Shown: positions 44,606-53,682, numbered from the stretch's first letter. The stretch is DNA of 64,000 nucleotides from Flavobacterium frigoritolerans (GCF_025847275.1 NZ_JAOZEV010000003.1:359194-423193); one strand, 5' to 3'. Notes: generated from the sequence alone by a model not told the origin. Made by a program: numbers and translations.

Positions 44606-45392
44606 TTTTTGCCTTATGTTGTCTTTATTTACGGTTCAAGCCCAAGAAACAACAGCAAACAAAACTACAATAACAAATAAAACAGAAACGAAACCTGTAA
44701 AACCAACTCCTAAAAAAGTGGTAACACAGGAAGTTAAACAAGATAGTATTCCTGTAAAAACTGATCGTTATGGAGTACGTTTTGGGGTTGATTTATATAA
44801 ATTAACCCGAGGTTTTTATGATTCCGATTATAAAGGAATAGAATTCACAGGAGATTATCGATTAACAAAGAAATATTATCTAGCTGCCGAATTAGGTATC
44901 GAAAATAAGACTACTGATGATGACAGATTAAACACAACAACAAAAGGAACTTATCTAAAAGCTGGATTCGATTACAATTTGTATGAAAACTGGCTTGATA
45001 TGGAAAACATAATATCAATAGGCCTACGCTATGGTTTTAGTACATTTAGCCAAGAATTAAATAGCTATAAAATATACAATTCAGATCCGTACTGGGGAGA
45101 ACTTCCTCCTGAAGTTTCTGGTGAAAAATTTAGCGGTTTATCTGCTAGCTGGATAGAAGTAAATGCTGGAGTAAAAGCTAAAGTTTTTAATAATGTTTTT
45201 GTAGGTTTCAGTGTGCAATTAAAAACATTGGTTTCAAACAAAAAACCAAACAACTTCGACAATCTTTATATTCCAGGATTCAATCGAACATATGATGGTA
45301 ATTTCGGAATTGGTTTCAACTATACCGTTTCTTATTTCATTCCTATTTACAAGAAAAAAATTGTAATACCAGAAACAGAAGCCAAAAAATAA
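44577..45392 (+). CDS. DUF6048 family outer-membrane-type protein
   Basis: A 271-residue exported protein. I start at ATG 44577, which gives the signal peptide MKHTSKYIFSFCLMLSLFTVQAQ; the in-frame reading further upstream lacks one. A Thr/Lys-rich linker is followed by alternating beta strands (YGVRFGVDLYKL, YYLAAELGIE, ISIGLRYGFSTF) and a terminal NFGIGFNYTVSYFIPIYKK, so it is probably a small beta-barrel. Overlaps the lipoprotein gene in another frame. Confidence 0.8.
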   Translation: MKHTSKYIFSFCLMLSLFTVQAQETTANKTTITNKTETKPVKPTPKKVVTQEVKQDSIPVKTDRYGVRFGVDLYKLTRGFYDSDYKGIEFTGDYRLTKKYYLAAELGIENKTTDDDRLNTTTKGTYLKAGFDYNLYENWLDMENIISIGLRYGFSTFSQELNSYKIYNSDPYWGELPPEVSGEKFSGLSASWIEVNAGVKAKVFNNVFVGFSVQLKTLVSNKKPNNFDNLYIPGFNRTYDGNFGIGFNYTVSYFIPIYKKKIVIPETEAKK

Positions 45393-45399
45393 TATAATC

Positions 45400-45437
45400 T
45401 TACAATTTGGTTATTGTAATAAATAACCAAATTGTAA
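45400..45437 (+). terminator. Hairpin after the DUF6048 gene
   Basis: TTACAATTTGGTTATT pairs with AATAACCAAATTGTAA around a 6-nt loop. The T tract is poor, but the stem is perfect over 16 bp. Confidence 0.7.
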
Positions 45438-45451
45438 AATATAATTTGGCA

Positions 45452-45688
45452 CTATCCTATTTCTTTAATTTCCTTCATGAAAATCCATTTCATAAAAAGT
45501 TTCTCACCATCTTTAGTTTTAGCTGCCTGAAATTTTGGAGACAAAAGAGTTCCAACAACAAATGCTGTCATAGGAATCCAAAAACCAGTTAATCCTGTAT
45601 ATTTTTCAACTAGAAATCGTGCTAATATAAATAGTATAGCAAAACAGCCCAGCTGATATAAAAATGCTCTTACTTGTAATTTTGTCAT
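45452..45688 (-). CDS. Small two-helix membrane protein
   Basis: A 78-residue protein with two membrane helices (about 10-28 and 35-50) separated by a short KYTGLTGFW loop, and a basic C-terminal tail. No family is recognised. It lies on the minus strand downstream of the RNA methyltransferase gene with a repeat-rich gap between them. Confidence 0.6.
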   Translation of the reverse strand: MTKLQVRAFLYQLGCFAILFILARFLVEKYTGLTGFWIPMTAFVVGTLLSPKFQAAKTKDGEKLFMKWIFMKEIKEIG

Positions 45689-45702
45689 TTGTTTATTTTT
45701 TA

Positions 45703-45794
45703 AGGTTCAAAGGCACAAAGGTTCAGAGGTTCAGAGTTAGTTATACCTTCATTTCAAAACCTTTGCCACTTTGCACCTTCAATTTCTTTGTTCC
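45703..45794. repeat. Degenerate AAAGGTTC-word hairpin
   Basis: Several copies of words such as AAGGTTCAAAGG, AAAGGTTCAGAGG and TTCAGAG are followed by near-complementary text (AAACCTTTGCCACTTTGCACC). Related in word content to 41311-41375. Confidence 0.5.
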
Positions 45795-46958
45795 TTACTC
45801 TGTTACTTGAAACTTCGTTCTTTTGCTTCCTTCGTACATTTCGTATTTTACTAATCTTGCTTCTAAACTCGCATTAAATAGCTTAATTTTTCTAGACGGC
45901 TTAAGTCCAACATACTTCAAAGCTTCAAGATTAGCAGTAATAAACCAAGCATTAGTTCCTGGATAATTTTTCTTTAATGTGTCGCCAATATTCTTATAGA
46001 ATTCTTCCATATGAATATCCAAACGCTCATCATATGGTGGATTAAATACCATATGCAAAGTTCCTTGGGTAGTTTTTTCAGTATCAAAAAAATTATTCTC
46101 TTCGATAGAGATATAATCTTCTAAGTTTGCATTCTTAATATTATCTTTTGCTTTGCTTACTGCACTTGGCGCTTTATCAAACCCTTTTATAGTATAATGA
46201 AACTCTTTAGTTTTTTTCATCAAACTACTTACAATTTGATCAAACAAATCATTATCCCAATCATTCCATTTTTCAAAAGCAAACTCTTTTCTGTTAATAT
46301 TCGCTGGAATATTACATGCAATCATAGCTGCTTCAGCAAGAAAAGTTCCAGAACCACACATAGGATCCAAAAAATGACCTTGGCCTTCCCATCCAGATAA
46401 CAACAAAATCCCTGCAGCTAATACTTCATTTATAGGAGCAATGTTTGTAGCTGTTCTATACCCACGTTGATGCAGTGAATTACCCGAAGTATCTAAAGCA
46501 ACCGAAACTTGGTCTTTATCAATATGTACATTTATTCTTAAATCAGGATGCGCTTTATCAATACTAGGACGTTGTCCTGTACGCTCTCTAAACTGATCCA
46601 CAATAGCATCTTTACACTTTTGAGAAACAAACTCCGAGTGATTAAAATATTCTGAATGAACCGTTGCATCAATCACAAAAGTCTGATTGGCATTTATAAG
46701 TTTAGACCAGTTTACACCCGAAATACCTTTATATAGAGCTTGTTCGTTATTAGCTCTAAAAAAATAAATCGGTTTTAGTACTTTCAATGCAGTACGCAAT
46801 GAAAGGTTAGCCTTATACATAAACCCTTTATCCCCCTTAAAACTTACCATTCTCACTCCTTGCTCAACATCTTGTGCTCCTAGCAATTGCAATTCTTTTG
46901 CTAAAATTTCTTCAAAGCCAAAAAAGGTTTTGGCCACCATTTTAAAATTATCTTCCAT
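45795..46958 (-). CDS. THUMP-domain RNA methyltransferase (RlmL/RlmK-N type)
   Basis: A 387-residue class I methyltransferase. An N-terminal ferredoxin-like and THUMP region (about 1-165) is followed by the SAM fold with DPMCGSGTFLAEAAMIA and the catalytic NPPYDERL. This is the guanine-N2 methyltransferase group that acts on G2445 of 23S rRNA in E. coli. The C-terminal RlmK half is absent, as is usual outside Enterobacteria. Confidence 0.92.
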   Translation of the reverse strand: MEDNFKMVAKTFFGFEEILAKELQLLGAQDVEQGVRMVSFKGDKGFMYKANLSLRTALKVLKPIYFFRANNEQALYKGISGVNWSKLINANQTFVIDATVHSEYFNHSEFVSQKCKDAIVDQFRERTGQRPSIDKAHPDLRINVHIDKDQVSVALDTSGNSLHQRGYRTATNIAPINEVLAAGILLLSGWEGQGHFLDPMCGSGTFLAEAAMIACNIPANINRKEFAFEKWNDWDNDLFDQIVSSLMKKTKEFHYTIKGFDKAPSAVSKAKDNIKNANLEDYISIEENNFFDTEKTTQGTLHMVFNPPYDERLDIHMEEFYKNIGDTLKKNYPGTNAWFITANLEALKYVGLKPSRKIKLFNASLEARLVKYEMYEGSKRTKFQVTE

Positions 46959-47121
46959 CTTTATATTTAAATTAAAACAGACTTATTTAAACAAAAATCA
47001 ATCTGTAATAAAAAATTTCAATTTTACACAGCGACATTCTTCGTGTATCACTTGCGAAATAGTTATTTTTCAGCAAAAATACACTAAATTTGCGGGACTT
47101 GAATTAATTGAAAAAGAATAA

Positions 47122-47886
47122 ATGTCTGAAGCACATCACTCATCTGCAACAAATCCAAATCAACCATCCGAAAACTGGTTCACATCTTGGTTCGATACAC
47201 CCTACTACCATATATTATATAAGGACAGAAATTATAGAGAAGCGCAAATTTTCATGGATAATCTTACGCACTATCTTAATCTTCCTGAAAAAGCCAAAGT
47301 ACTTGATTTAGCCTGCGGAAAAGGGCGCCATTCTATTTATTTAAACCAATTAGGATTTAATGTACTTGGGGCTGACTTATCCGAAAATAGTATTGCCGAA
47401 GCAAGTAAAAATAGTAATGAAACGTTGCATTTTAAAGTGCACGACATGCGCGAGCCCTTTGAAGAAAAATTTGATGCTATTTTCAACTTATTTACCAGCT
47501 TTGGTTACTTTGAAAGCGATGACGATAATCTTACCACACTAAAGGCGATAAAAGCCAGTTTAAGTGAATATGGTTTTGCCGTAATCGATTTTATGAATGT
47601 AACACAAGTAATAGAAACACTAGTTCCTGAAGAAGTAAAAACAGTCGATGATATTGATTTTCATATCAAGCGATATGTAGAAGATGGACATATTTTTAAA
47701 GAAATAGATTTTGAAGACCAAGGCAAGAAATTTCATTTTACCGAAAAAGTAAAAGCTTTGACCCTAAAAGATTTTGAAGATCTAATGGAACAATCAGGGA
47801 TTTTCCTTTTAGATATATTTGGTGATTATAAACTAAAAAAGTTTCACAAAACCGATAGCGAACGATTAATCATGATTTTTAAGTAA
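47122..47886 (+). CDS. Class I SAM-dependent methyltransferase
   Basis: A 254-residue soluble enzyme. VLDLACGKGRHSIYLNQLG is the SAM-binding motif I, GADLSENSI motif II and FDAIFNLFTSFGYF motif IV. The N-terminal SSATNPNQPSENWFTSWFDTPYYHILYK stretch is typical of a family often annotated simply as methyltransferase. The substrate is unknown. A -7-like TAAATTTG lies about 30 bp upstream. The ZIP transporter gene follows by 60 bp. Confidence 0.85.
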   Translation: MSEAHHSSATNPNQPSENWFTSWFDTPYYHILYKDRNYREAQIFMDNLTHYLNLPEKAKVLDLACGKGRHSIYLNQLGFNVLGADLSENSIAEASKNSNETLHFKVHDMREPFEEKFDAIFNLFTSFGYFESDDDNLTTLKAIKASLSEYGFAVIDFMNVTQVIETLVPEEVKTVDDIDFHIKRYVEDGHIFKEIDFEDQGKKFHFTEKVKALTLKDFEDLMEQSGIFLLDIFGDYKLKKFHKTDSERLIMIFK

Positions 47887-47946
47887 TTGACAAATTGTTT
47901 AGTCGAGTAAACGATTAAACAAATCAACAATTAAACAAAAAAACAA

Positions 47947-48615
47947 ATGAATTATTTATTACCCTTACTTTCTGTATTATTAGGATACATTATCGCATTG
48001 GTTCTAAAACCAAAAGATAAAACTAATCTTAAGCTATTGTTAGCATTTAGTGGATCATTTTTGCTATCGCTTACAGTAATGCATTTATTGCCGGAAGTTT
48101 ACGAATCGCATAACCATAATATTGGATTGTTTATAATGCTTGGGATTTTATTCCAAATCATACTTGAGTTTTTCTCCAAAGGAGCCGAACACGGGCATGT
48201 GCATGGTCATGCTAAAATGTCTCAAATTCCCTGGTTACTCTTCATTAGTCTATGTATACACGCATTTCTAGAAGGATTTCCTGTGAGTCACCACCACGAT
48301 ATTGCCATTGGTATTGCTATACATCACTTACCAATTGCCATTATCCTTACGACCTTTTTTATTAATGCACATCTTAACAAAAAAGCCATCTTTGCATTTA
48401 TGATTACATTTGCAATCATGACACCGCTAGGAACAATAGCATCCGAATATTTACCATTTTTAAATGATTATTACACCGAAATCACAGCTGTTGTAATCGG
48501 AATATTATTCCATATATCATCAACTATAATTTTTGAAAGCAGCGAAGGACACAAATTTAATATCGCCAAAATTTCGATGATTATTTTCGGAATTGCATTG
48601 GCTTATTTTATATAA
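47947..48615 (+). CDS. ZIP family metal transporter
   Basis: A 222-residue membrane protein with about seven to eight helices. A His-rich loop (HGHVHGHAK) and the helix IV/V metal sites HAFLEGFPVSHHHD and IAIHHLPIAI are hallmarks of ZIP proteins, which import zinc or other divalent metals into the cytoplasm. Slightly short for the family but complete. It probably shares a transcript with the preceding methyltransferase gene. Confidence 0.9.
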   Translation: MNYLLPLLSVLLGYIIALVLKPKDKTNLKLLLAFSGSFLLSLTVMHLLPEVYESHNHNIGLFIMLGILFQIILEFFSKGAEHGHVHGHAKMSQIPWLLFISLCIHAFLEGFPVSHHHDIAIGIAIHHLPIAIILTTFFINAHLNKKAIFAFMITFAIMTPLGTIASEYLPFLNDYYTEITAVVIGILFHISSTIIFESSEGHKFNIAKISMIIFGIALAYFI

Positions 48616-48617
48616 TC

Positions 48618-48712
48618 TGGGCGTGTCCCTCTGGGTCGGGCTTTTGGCTATATCTTTTTTTTTCGTTCCTCACAAAAAAGGATACCGCCTCAATCCCTCA
48701 CGCAACTCAAAA
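48618..48712. repeat. GC-rich intergenic element of a type scattered in flavobacterial genomes
   Basis: This roughly 95-bp stretch (GGGCGTGTCCCTCTGGGTCG, then an AAAAAAGGATACCGC segment, then CAATCCCTCACGC) is far richer in G and C than its surroundings and is non-coding. I recall closely similar intergenic sequences from other flavobacteria. Only one copy is visible in this window, so repetition is from memory, not from the sequence. Confidence 0.5.
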
Positions 48713-48864
48713 AGTTAAAAAACTCATTCTTCACACAATATATGTTCTGTTTTTCCTTTCTATTTTTTTAACTAATTAGCTCTATTTCACATGAATTGTT
48801 TATCACTTAGTAGGAAAAACTTTGTAACTTTGGTGCTTTGTAACTTAGAACCTCAAAAAATAAA

Positions 48865-49677
48865 ATGACATTTACAAAAATTACAGAGCAGTCCTCAAAA
48901 TACGAACATCTGGAAAAAATGTCTGTACATGACTTACTGACCAATATTAATCAGGAAGACAAAACAGTTCCTTTTGCAGTAGAAAAAGCAATTCCACAAA
49001 TAGAAGCTTTAGTAGCTCAAATCGTAAACAAACTAAAACTGGGCGGACGCTTATTTTATATAGGAGCAGGAACATCTGGTCGTTTAGCGATTGTAGATGC
49101 TTCAGAATGTCCTCCTACATTTGGTGTTCCTTTCGATTTAGTCATCGGAATCATTGCAGGTGGAGACAAAGCCATTCGCCAAGCCGTAGAAAATGCCGAA
49201 GACGATGCTAGCCAAGCTTGGATCGATCTACAAGCACATAATATAACCAAAAATGATGTTGTGATAGGTATTGCAGCCTCAGGAACCACACCTTATGTAA
49301 TCGGAGGTTTAGAACGTTGCAATGAAAATAACATTATTACGGGATGCATAACATGTAATGCCGAAAGTCCGCTTTCGCAAACTGCACAATTCCCAATAGA
49401 AGTAGTTGTAGGTCCTGAATTTGTTACAGGAAGCTCCAGAATGAAAGCTGGAACTGCGCAAAAATTGGTACTTAATATGATTTCGACAGCAACCATGATA
49501 CAACTCGGAAAAGTAAAAGGAAACAAAATGGTTGATATGCAATTAAGCAATAGCAAATTAGTTGACCGCGGTGTTAAAATGATTATGGGTGAAATTCCAG
49601 TTTCATACGAACAAGCATCGGAACTATTACATACGTATGGTAGTGTACGAAAAGCGATTGAGAACTATAATATCTAA
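48865..49677 (+). CDS. murQ: N-acetylmuramic acid 6-phosphate etherase
   Basis: A 270-residue SIS-domain enzyme that cleaves the lactyl ether of MurNAc-6-phosphate to GlcNAc-6-phosphate and lactate in cell-wall recycling. GAGTSGRLAIVDASECPPTFG is the MurQ signature, and GIAASGTTPYVIGG and GSSRMKAGTAQKLVLNM complete the SIS site. About 30 residues shorter than E. coli MurQ at the C-terminus, which is normal in Bacteroidota. No permease or kinase gene is next to it. Confidence 0.95.
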   Translation: MTFTKITEQSSKYEHLEKMSVHDLLTNINQEDKTVPFAVEKAIPQIEALVAQIVNKLKLGGRLFYIGAGTSGRLAIVDASECPPTFGVPFDLVIGIIAGGDKAIRQAVENAEDDASQAWIDLQAHNITKNDVVIGIAASGTTPYVIGGLERCNENNIITGCITCNAESPLSQTAQFPIEVVVGPEFVTGSSRMKAGTAQKLVLNMISTATMIQLGKVKGNKMVDMQLSNSKLVDRGVKMIMGEIPVSYEQASELLHTYGSVRKAIENYNI

Positions 49678-49724
49678 AAAGTGACATGTATTCTGTAAAA
49701 ACATGAAACTGAAAATTAAAAAAT

Positions 49725-49946
49725 ATGGGAACAAACAAAGAGTTAATAGGAAAAGGAATTAAATATTTATCGGGTTCTTTACCCCTATTATTTATTGGCC
49801 CTTCAGTAATATACAATGCGTTTATGAACAAGCAAAACGTTTGGCATTACTTGGTTCTTGCTATTGGCATCATTGCTTGTTTGGCCGGAATGTATTTAAT
49901 CTTTTATGGTCTAAAAACAATTATGAGAGGTCTGTTTAACGACTAA
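49725..49946 (+). CDS. DUF6095 family small membrane protein
   Basis: A 73-residue protein with two membrane helices (about 14-31 and 40-62) and the segment ELIGKGIKYLSGSLPLLFIGPSVIYNAF, which I associate with DUF6095. It follows murQ by 47 bp and this pairing fits a common transcript. Function is unknown. Confidence 0.75.
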   Translation: MGTNKELIGKGIKYLSGSLPLLFIGPSVIYNAFMNKQNVWHYLVLAIGIIACLAGMYLIFYGLKTIMRGLFND

Positions 49947-49973
49947 TTTGTATCTTTACTAAAATACTTAATT

Positions 49974-50205
49974 ATGGATATTCAAGCCGAAATAAATTGG
50001 ATTCATCAAGAAATTGATAAAGTAAAAGATCCAACTTTTGTTGAAAAACTAAAAAGTCTTTTACAATCTATCAATAATCCAACTGTTGATTCTGATGTAG
50101 TCTATAACATAGACATAGAAAATGCTTTAGAAGATATAAAAACAAGGTGACTTTTATTCTGAAAATGAAGCCAAGGAAATAGCAAAGAAATGGGGGCGAA
50201 AATAA
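49974..50205 (+). pseudogene. Type II antitoxin gene, frameshifted
   Basis: The frame from ATG 49974 encodes 58 residues and stops at TGA 50148-50150. In another frame, codons directly after that point continue as GDFYSENEAKEIAKKWGRK and end at TAA 50203-50205, overlapping the toxin start as in normal TA operons. The simplest reading is a small indel at about 50145 in an antitoxin of about 77 residues. The intact part is acidic and helical, in line with ParD-type antitoxins. Confidence 0.6.
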
Positions 50206-50504
50206 TTTGGTCCAACAACGCTTTAAAACAATTAGAAAATATTCATTTTTATATTTTTTTCGAAAGCAAATCAATCGATCTTGCTGATAAAGTAATAAAT
50301 ACTATTTTCGAAAGTGCTGAAATACTAAAAATGCAACCTGAAATTTTCTAACTCGACAAACAAAAAACCAATAACGATGGTAGTTTTAGAGTTTATAGCA
50401 TTTATGATTATAGTATTTCATACCGAATCAACAATCACACAATCCAAATTCTTCGGGTAAGACATAATGCTCGAAAATCCAAAAAACATTCATGGAAAGT
50501 CTAA
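50190..50504 (+). pseudogene. RelE/ParE-like toxin gene with an in-frame stop
   Basis: From ATG 50190 the frame reads MGAKIIWSNNALKQLENIHFY, a clear RelE/ParE start, and halts at TAA 50349-50351 after 53 codons. The same frame then continues (DGSFRVYSIYDYSISYRI, then IQILRVRHNARKSKKH) to TAA 50502-50504. Without the internal stop it would be 104 codons, the normal size. The final part holds the usual basic RNase/gyrase-toxin end. The gene is therefore inactivated by one nonsense codon. Confidence 0.75.
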
Positions 50505-51064
50505 TTCATATTCAAAAAACATTCGATAAGGTTATCTATATTGATAAGAAAATAAACAATCGCGAATTTGAAGATTGTGTATTTAAAAATTGTGATTTCT
50601 CAAACAGTAATTTTGCCTACAATACTTTTTTAGATTGTGAATTTATCGATTGTAATTTGTCGATGACCAGTTTAAAAGGAACAAGTTTAAAAAACGTAAC
50701 CTTTAAGAACTGCAAACTCCTCGGAATTGCATTTAATGAATGTGAAGATTTTCTGTTTCAGGTATATTTTGAAGAATCTGCTTTAGACTATGCTTCATTT
50801 TCAAATAAAAAAATGCCTAAAACAAAATTTGTAAATTGTTCGATGAAAGAAACTACTTTTATTGGCACTAACTTAACTAGTTCTGTTTTTGATAACTGCA
50901 ATCTGGAAGGGGCAATTTTTAACGAAACACAATTGGCGAGTGTTAATTTTAAAACTGCCTATAATTTTAAAATTGACCCAGAGTTTAATCCCATGAAAAA
51001 AGCACAATTCTCAACAGAAGGTGTTTTAGGGCTTTTGGATAAATATGACATTAAAATTGTATAA
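50492..51064 (+). CDS. Pentapeptide repeat protein
   Basis: A 190-residue protein in which most residues form pentapeptide A(D/N)LxX-type repeats, for example FKNCDFSNSNFAYNTFLDCEF and FDNCNLEGAIFNETQL, predicting a right-handed quadrilateral beta-helix. Related proteins mimic DNA and protect gyrase (Qnr/McbG), but that role is not shown here. The stop-to-start spacing to the DUF1572 gene is 2 bp, so they are cotranscribed. The start overlaps the dead toxin gene. Confidence 0.88.
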   Translation: MESLIHIQKTFDKVIYIDKKINNREFEDCVFKNCDFSNSNFAYNTFLDCEFIDCNLSMTSLKGTSLKNVTFKNCKLLGIAFNECEDFLFQVYFEESALDYASFSNKKMPKTKFVNCSMKETTFIGTNLTSSVFDNCNLEGAIFNETQLASVNFKTAYNFKIDPEFNPMKKAQFSTEGVLGLLDKYDIKIV

Positions 51065-51066
51065 TT

Positions 51067-51642
51067 ATGAATGCATCCGAATCGTATTTAGAAAGTATAA
51101 AAAAACAGTTTTTATATTATAAAACTTTAGGTGAAAAAGCCATCGCGCAACTTGAACCCGAACAGCTTTTTGTTACTGTAAATGAAGATACAAATAGTAT
51201 TGCTACTATAGTAAAACACATCTCAGGTAACATGCTTTCGCGTTGGACAGATTTTCTTACAACCGATGGCGAAAAAGAATGGCGCAATCGGGATGACGAA
51301 TTTGAAAATGACATACAATCTAAAGATGAAGTAATAACTGCTTGGGAAAAAGGCTGGAAATGCCTTTTTGATGCTTTAAACAGCTTACAACCCAACCAAC
51401 TTTCAGACATTATATATATTAGAAATGAAGGTCATACTGTTATTGAAGCCATCAATAGACAATTAGCACATTATCCTTATCATGTGGGGCAAATTGTATT
51501 TTATGCCAAACAATTAAAAAATAGTAGCTGGCAAAGTCTATCAATTCCAAGAAAAGAATCTAATAGCTATAATGCTGTAAAATTTGCACAAGAAAAAGAA
51601 ATTAAGAACTTTACAGACGAAGAACTTAAGAAATTAAAATAA
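51067..51642 (+). CDS. DUF1572 (DinB-like) family protein
   Basis: A 191-residue four-helix-bundle protein. IATIVKHISGNMLSRWTDFLTTDGEKEWRNRDDEF is the DUF1572 signature with the first metal-ligand His, and RQLAHYPYHVGQIVFYAKQLK provides the two others. Members of the DinB/YfiT superfamily are metal-dependent thiol transferases or related enzymes, substrate unknown. Located directly after the pentapeptide gene. Confidence 0.9.
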   Translation: MNASESYLESIKKQFLYYKTLGEKAIAQLEPEQLFVTVNEDTNSIATIVKHISGNMLSRWTDFLTTDGEKEWRNRDDEFENDIQSKDEVITAWEKGWKCLFDALNSLQPNQLSDIIYIRNEGHTVIEAINRQLAHYPYHVGQIVFYAKQLKNSSWQSLSIPRKESNSYNAVKFAQEKEIKNFTDEELKKLK

Positions 51643-51781
51643 ATATACTCCATTCCTTTAAGTATGCCATGAATAGCCCTGATTGAAGCGAAAATCCTTT
51701 TTATTTTTTTCTTTAAAAAATAAAAATATTGTAGCGCAAAGCAGGAAAAAGCTCCAAAAAAAATTAAATAAATCATTTATC

Positions 51782-52153
51782 ATGAAAAAATTACTATTAC
51801 TCCCTTTACTACTTATTGTTGCCTCTTGTTACAATGCCGAACACAATTGCAAGGATTTTAAAACCGGAAAATTTAAGTTTGAATTCGAAGTTGATGGAGT
51901 AAAAAAAACAACCATTTTTGAAAGAAAAGATGATATTGAAATAGAAACTTTTGAAGGTAAAACCGATACTGCAACTATTCGTTGGGTAAGCGATTGCGAA
52001 TATGTTCTACAAAAGAAACATCCTAAAAATAAAGCCGAAGAGAAAGCAATTGGAATGAAAATTTTAAGTACAACCAAAAATTCTTATACCTTTGAGTTCG
52101 GAATGATTGGTTCTAACCAAAAACAACGTGGAACTGTTGTTCGAATAGATTAA
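51782..52153 (+). CDS. Small hypothetical lipoprotein
   Basis: A 123-residue exported protein. Starting at ATG 51782 gives the lipoprotein signal MKKLLLLPLLLIVASCYN with lipobox VASC; an upstream in-frame start would hide it. The mature part is beta-rich, with KTGKFKFEFEVDGVKKTTIFER and WVSDCEYVLQKK. Similar small lipoproteins are common in flavobacteria. Function unknown. Confidence 0.78.
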   Translation: MKKLLLLPLLLIVASCYNAEHNCKDFKTGKFKFEFEVDGVKKTTIFERKDDIEIETFEGKTDTATIRWVSDCEYVLQKKHPKNKAEEKAIGMKILSTTKNSYTFEFGMIGSNQKQRGTVVRID

Positions 52154-52194
52154 CTTTTATCCTTAAATTACGCCTTAATTAATACCTTTTTTAA

Positions 52195-52971
52195 ATGGAA
52201 ATATTTTTAAATCCAGATGCATGGATTGCCTTATTGACACTGACCTTTCTTGAAATTATTTTAGGAATCGACAATATCATTTTTATATCAATAGTAACAG
52301 GAAAACTACCTCCCGAAGAGCGTAAAAAAGCGACTCGAATTGGTTTGTTTTTGGCTATGTTCATGCGTATTGCTCTATTAATGGGTATTTCGTATTTAAT
52401 AGCAATGAAAGCAACTGTTTTTAGCATCAATTGGGGTTGGCTAAATGCCGATTTTACAGGACAAGCTTTGATATTATTAGGCGGTGGATTATTCTTGATT
52501 TATAAAAGTACCAAAGAAATAAGTGAAAAAGTAGATCATAAAGGCGAAGAAGAGCAAACACTAAAAGGGGTTGCAAAAAAATCTTTTTCGAATGTAATTG
52601 TACAAATTTTACTAATCGATTTAATATTTTCTGTAGATTCAATCCTGACTGCTGTAGGAATGACAAATGGTGTTACAGGTGCTTTAACGATTATGATTAC
52701 AGCCGTTATTATTTCGGTAATGGTAATGATGTTGTTTGCTGTTCCTGTTGGAAATTTTGTAAATGCAAACCCTTCTATACAAATTTTAGGATTAGCCTTT
52801 TTAATCTTAATTGGATTTATGCTAATCACCGAAAGTATGCACCTATCTAATGCATCTCTAGTTGGAGAACATATTGGCGCAGTACCAAAAGGATATTTAT
52901 ATTTTGCCATATCATTTTCATTGGCTGTAGAGTTTATCAATATGAAAATGAGAAAACGATCAAAATCATAA
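52195..52971 (+). CDS. TerC family integral membrane protein
   Basis: A 258-residue protein with about seven helices. WIALLTLTFLEIILGIDNIIFIS carries the conserved acidic EI-x-LG-x-DN motif, repeated in the second half as LLIDLIFSVDSILTAVGM, as in TerC/Alx metal transporters. Family members have been linked to manganese export and metalation of exported proteins. Followed by a clear terminator that also marks the border with the Rhs region. Confidence 0.93.
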   Translation: MEIFLNPDAWIALLTLTFLEIILGIDNIIFISIVTGKLPPEERKKATRIGLFLAMFMRIALLMGISYLIAMKATVFSINWGWLNADFTGQALILLGGGLFLIYKSTKEISEKVDHKGEEEQTLKGVAKKSFSNVIVQILLIDLIFSVDSILTAVGMTNGVTGALTIMITAVIISVMVMMLFAVPVGNFVNANPSIQILGLAFLILIGFMLITESMHLSNASLVGEHIGAVPKGYLYFAISFSLAVEFINMKMRKRSKS

Positions 52972-52990
52972 CATCAGATTTTTATAATCA

Positions 52991-53023
52991 AAAAGCGCTA
53001 AGGTAATCTTAGCGCTTTTTTTA
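52991..53023 (+). terminator. Intrinsic terminator of the TerC gene
   Basis: AAAAGCGCTAAG pairs with CTTAGCGCTTTT around a 5-nt loop and is followed by more T. Confidence 0.9.
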
Positions 53024-53142
53024 GTTTTTTAACTATTTTGGAAAAAATATTTCTCCTTAGAATCCGAGTATTGCTACCCAAATAGTACTAATTCGATTTT
53101 ACTCTTCCAGCAGGAAAATATTAAAGTATTGTTGATTTTGAA

Positions 53143-53682
53143 TTATCGATAGATATTTCTATTTTCAAAAGTATAATTTCTAACATTACTATTTAAATCT
53201 TCTAACAGTCTCATTTGTGAATTAGTTTCATTTAAATAAATTTCATTTTCATTTTCTTTAGAAATTAAAATCCCATCTATTTCTACATCAATTACATTTA
53301 TAGGATTTTCATATGCATTATAAATTAATTTTAAATTCTCTTTAAAATTTAATAAGATACTTTCTAAACCAACAATCATTTCTTGAATAGCTTTTTCTTC
53401 AATATCAAATTCATCTAAATTTTCAAAATCGTCATTATCTAAATTTATAATACTATTTACAGTTTCATCATTCAATATATCATCAAAATTATTATTTATT
53501 TTATCATTATAATCCCATAATAATTTATAGCTCTTTTCAATATCAGCATAAAAAGAATAGTTTTTATTTTTTATCTTCTCAAATACATAATTCAAACACC
53601 ACAAATCCCAAAACAAAAGATTCTCTTGATTCAATAATGACACTTTTTCTTTTACAAATAATATATATTCTTGATGTTTCAT
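53143..53682 (-). CDS. Candidate immunity protein of the last Rhs fragment
   Basis: A 179-residue acidic, mostly helical protein, rich in Asp, Asn and Glu, with a conspicuous acidic stretch near the middle (about 75-95). No family is recognised. It begins 9 bp after the Rhs fragment at 53692-54078, the same close spacing seen for every toxin-immunity pair in this array; this position is the main evidence for an immunity role. Confidence 0.5.
   Translation of the reverse strand: MKHQEYILFVKEKVSLLNQENLLFWDLWCLNYVFEKIKNKNYSFYADIEKSYKLLWDYNDKINNNFDDILNDETVNSIINLDNDDFENLDEFDIEEKAIQEMIVGLESILLNFKENLKLIYNAYENPINVIDVEIDGILISKENENEIYLNETNSQMRLLEDLNSNVRNYTFENRNIYR

Noticed and set aside
48618..48712. 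Insertion sequence remnant
   Set aside because: No transposase fragment, no clear terminal inverted repeats and no target duplication; kept only as a GC-rich element.
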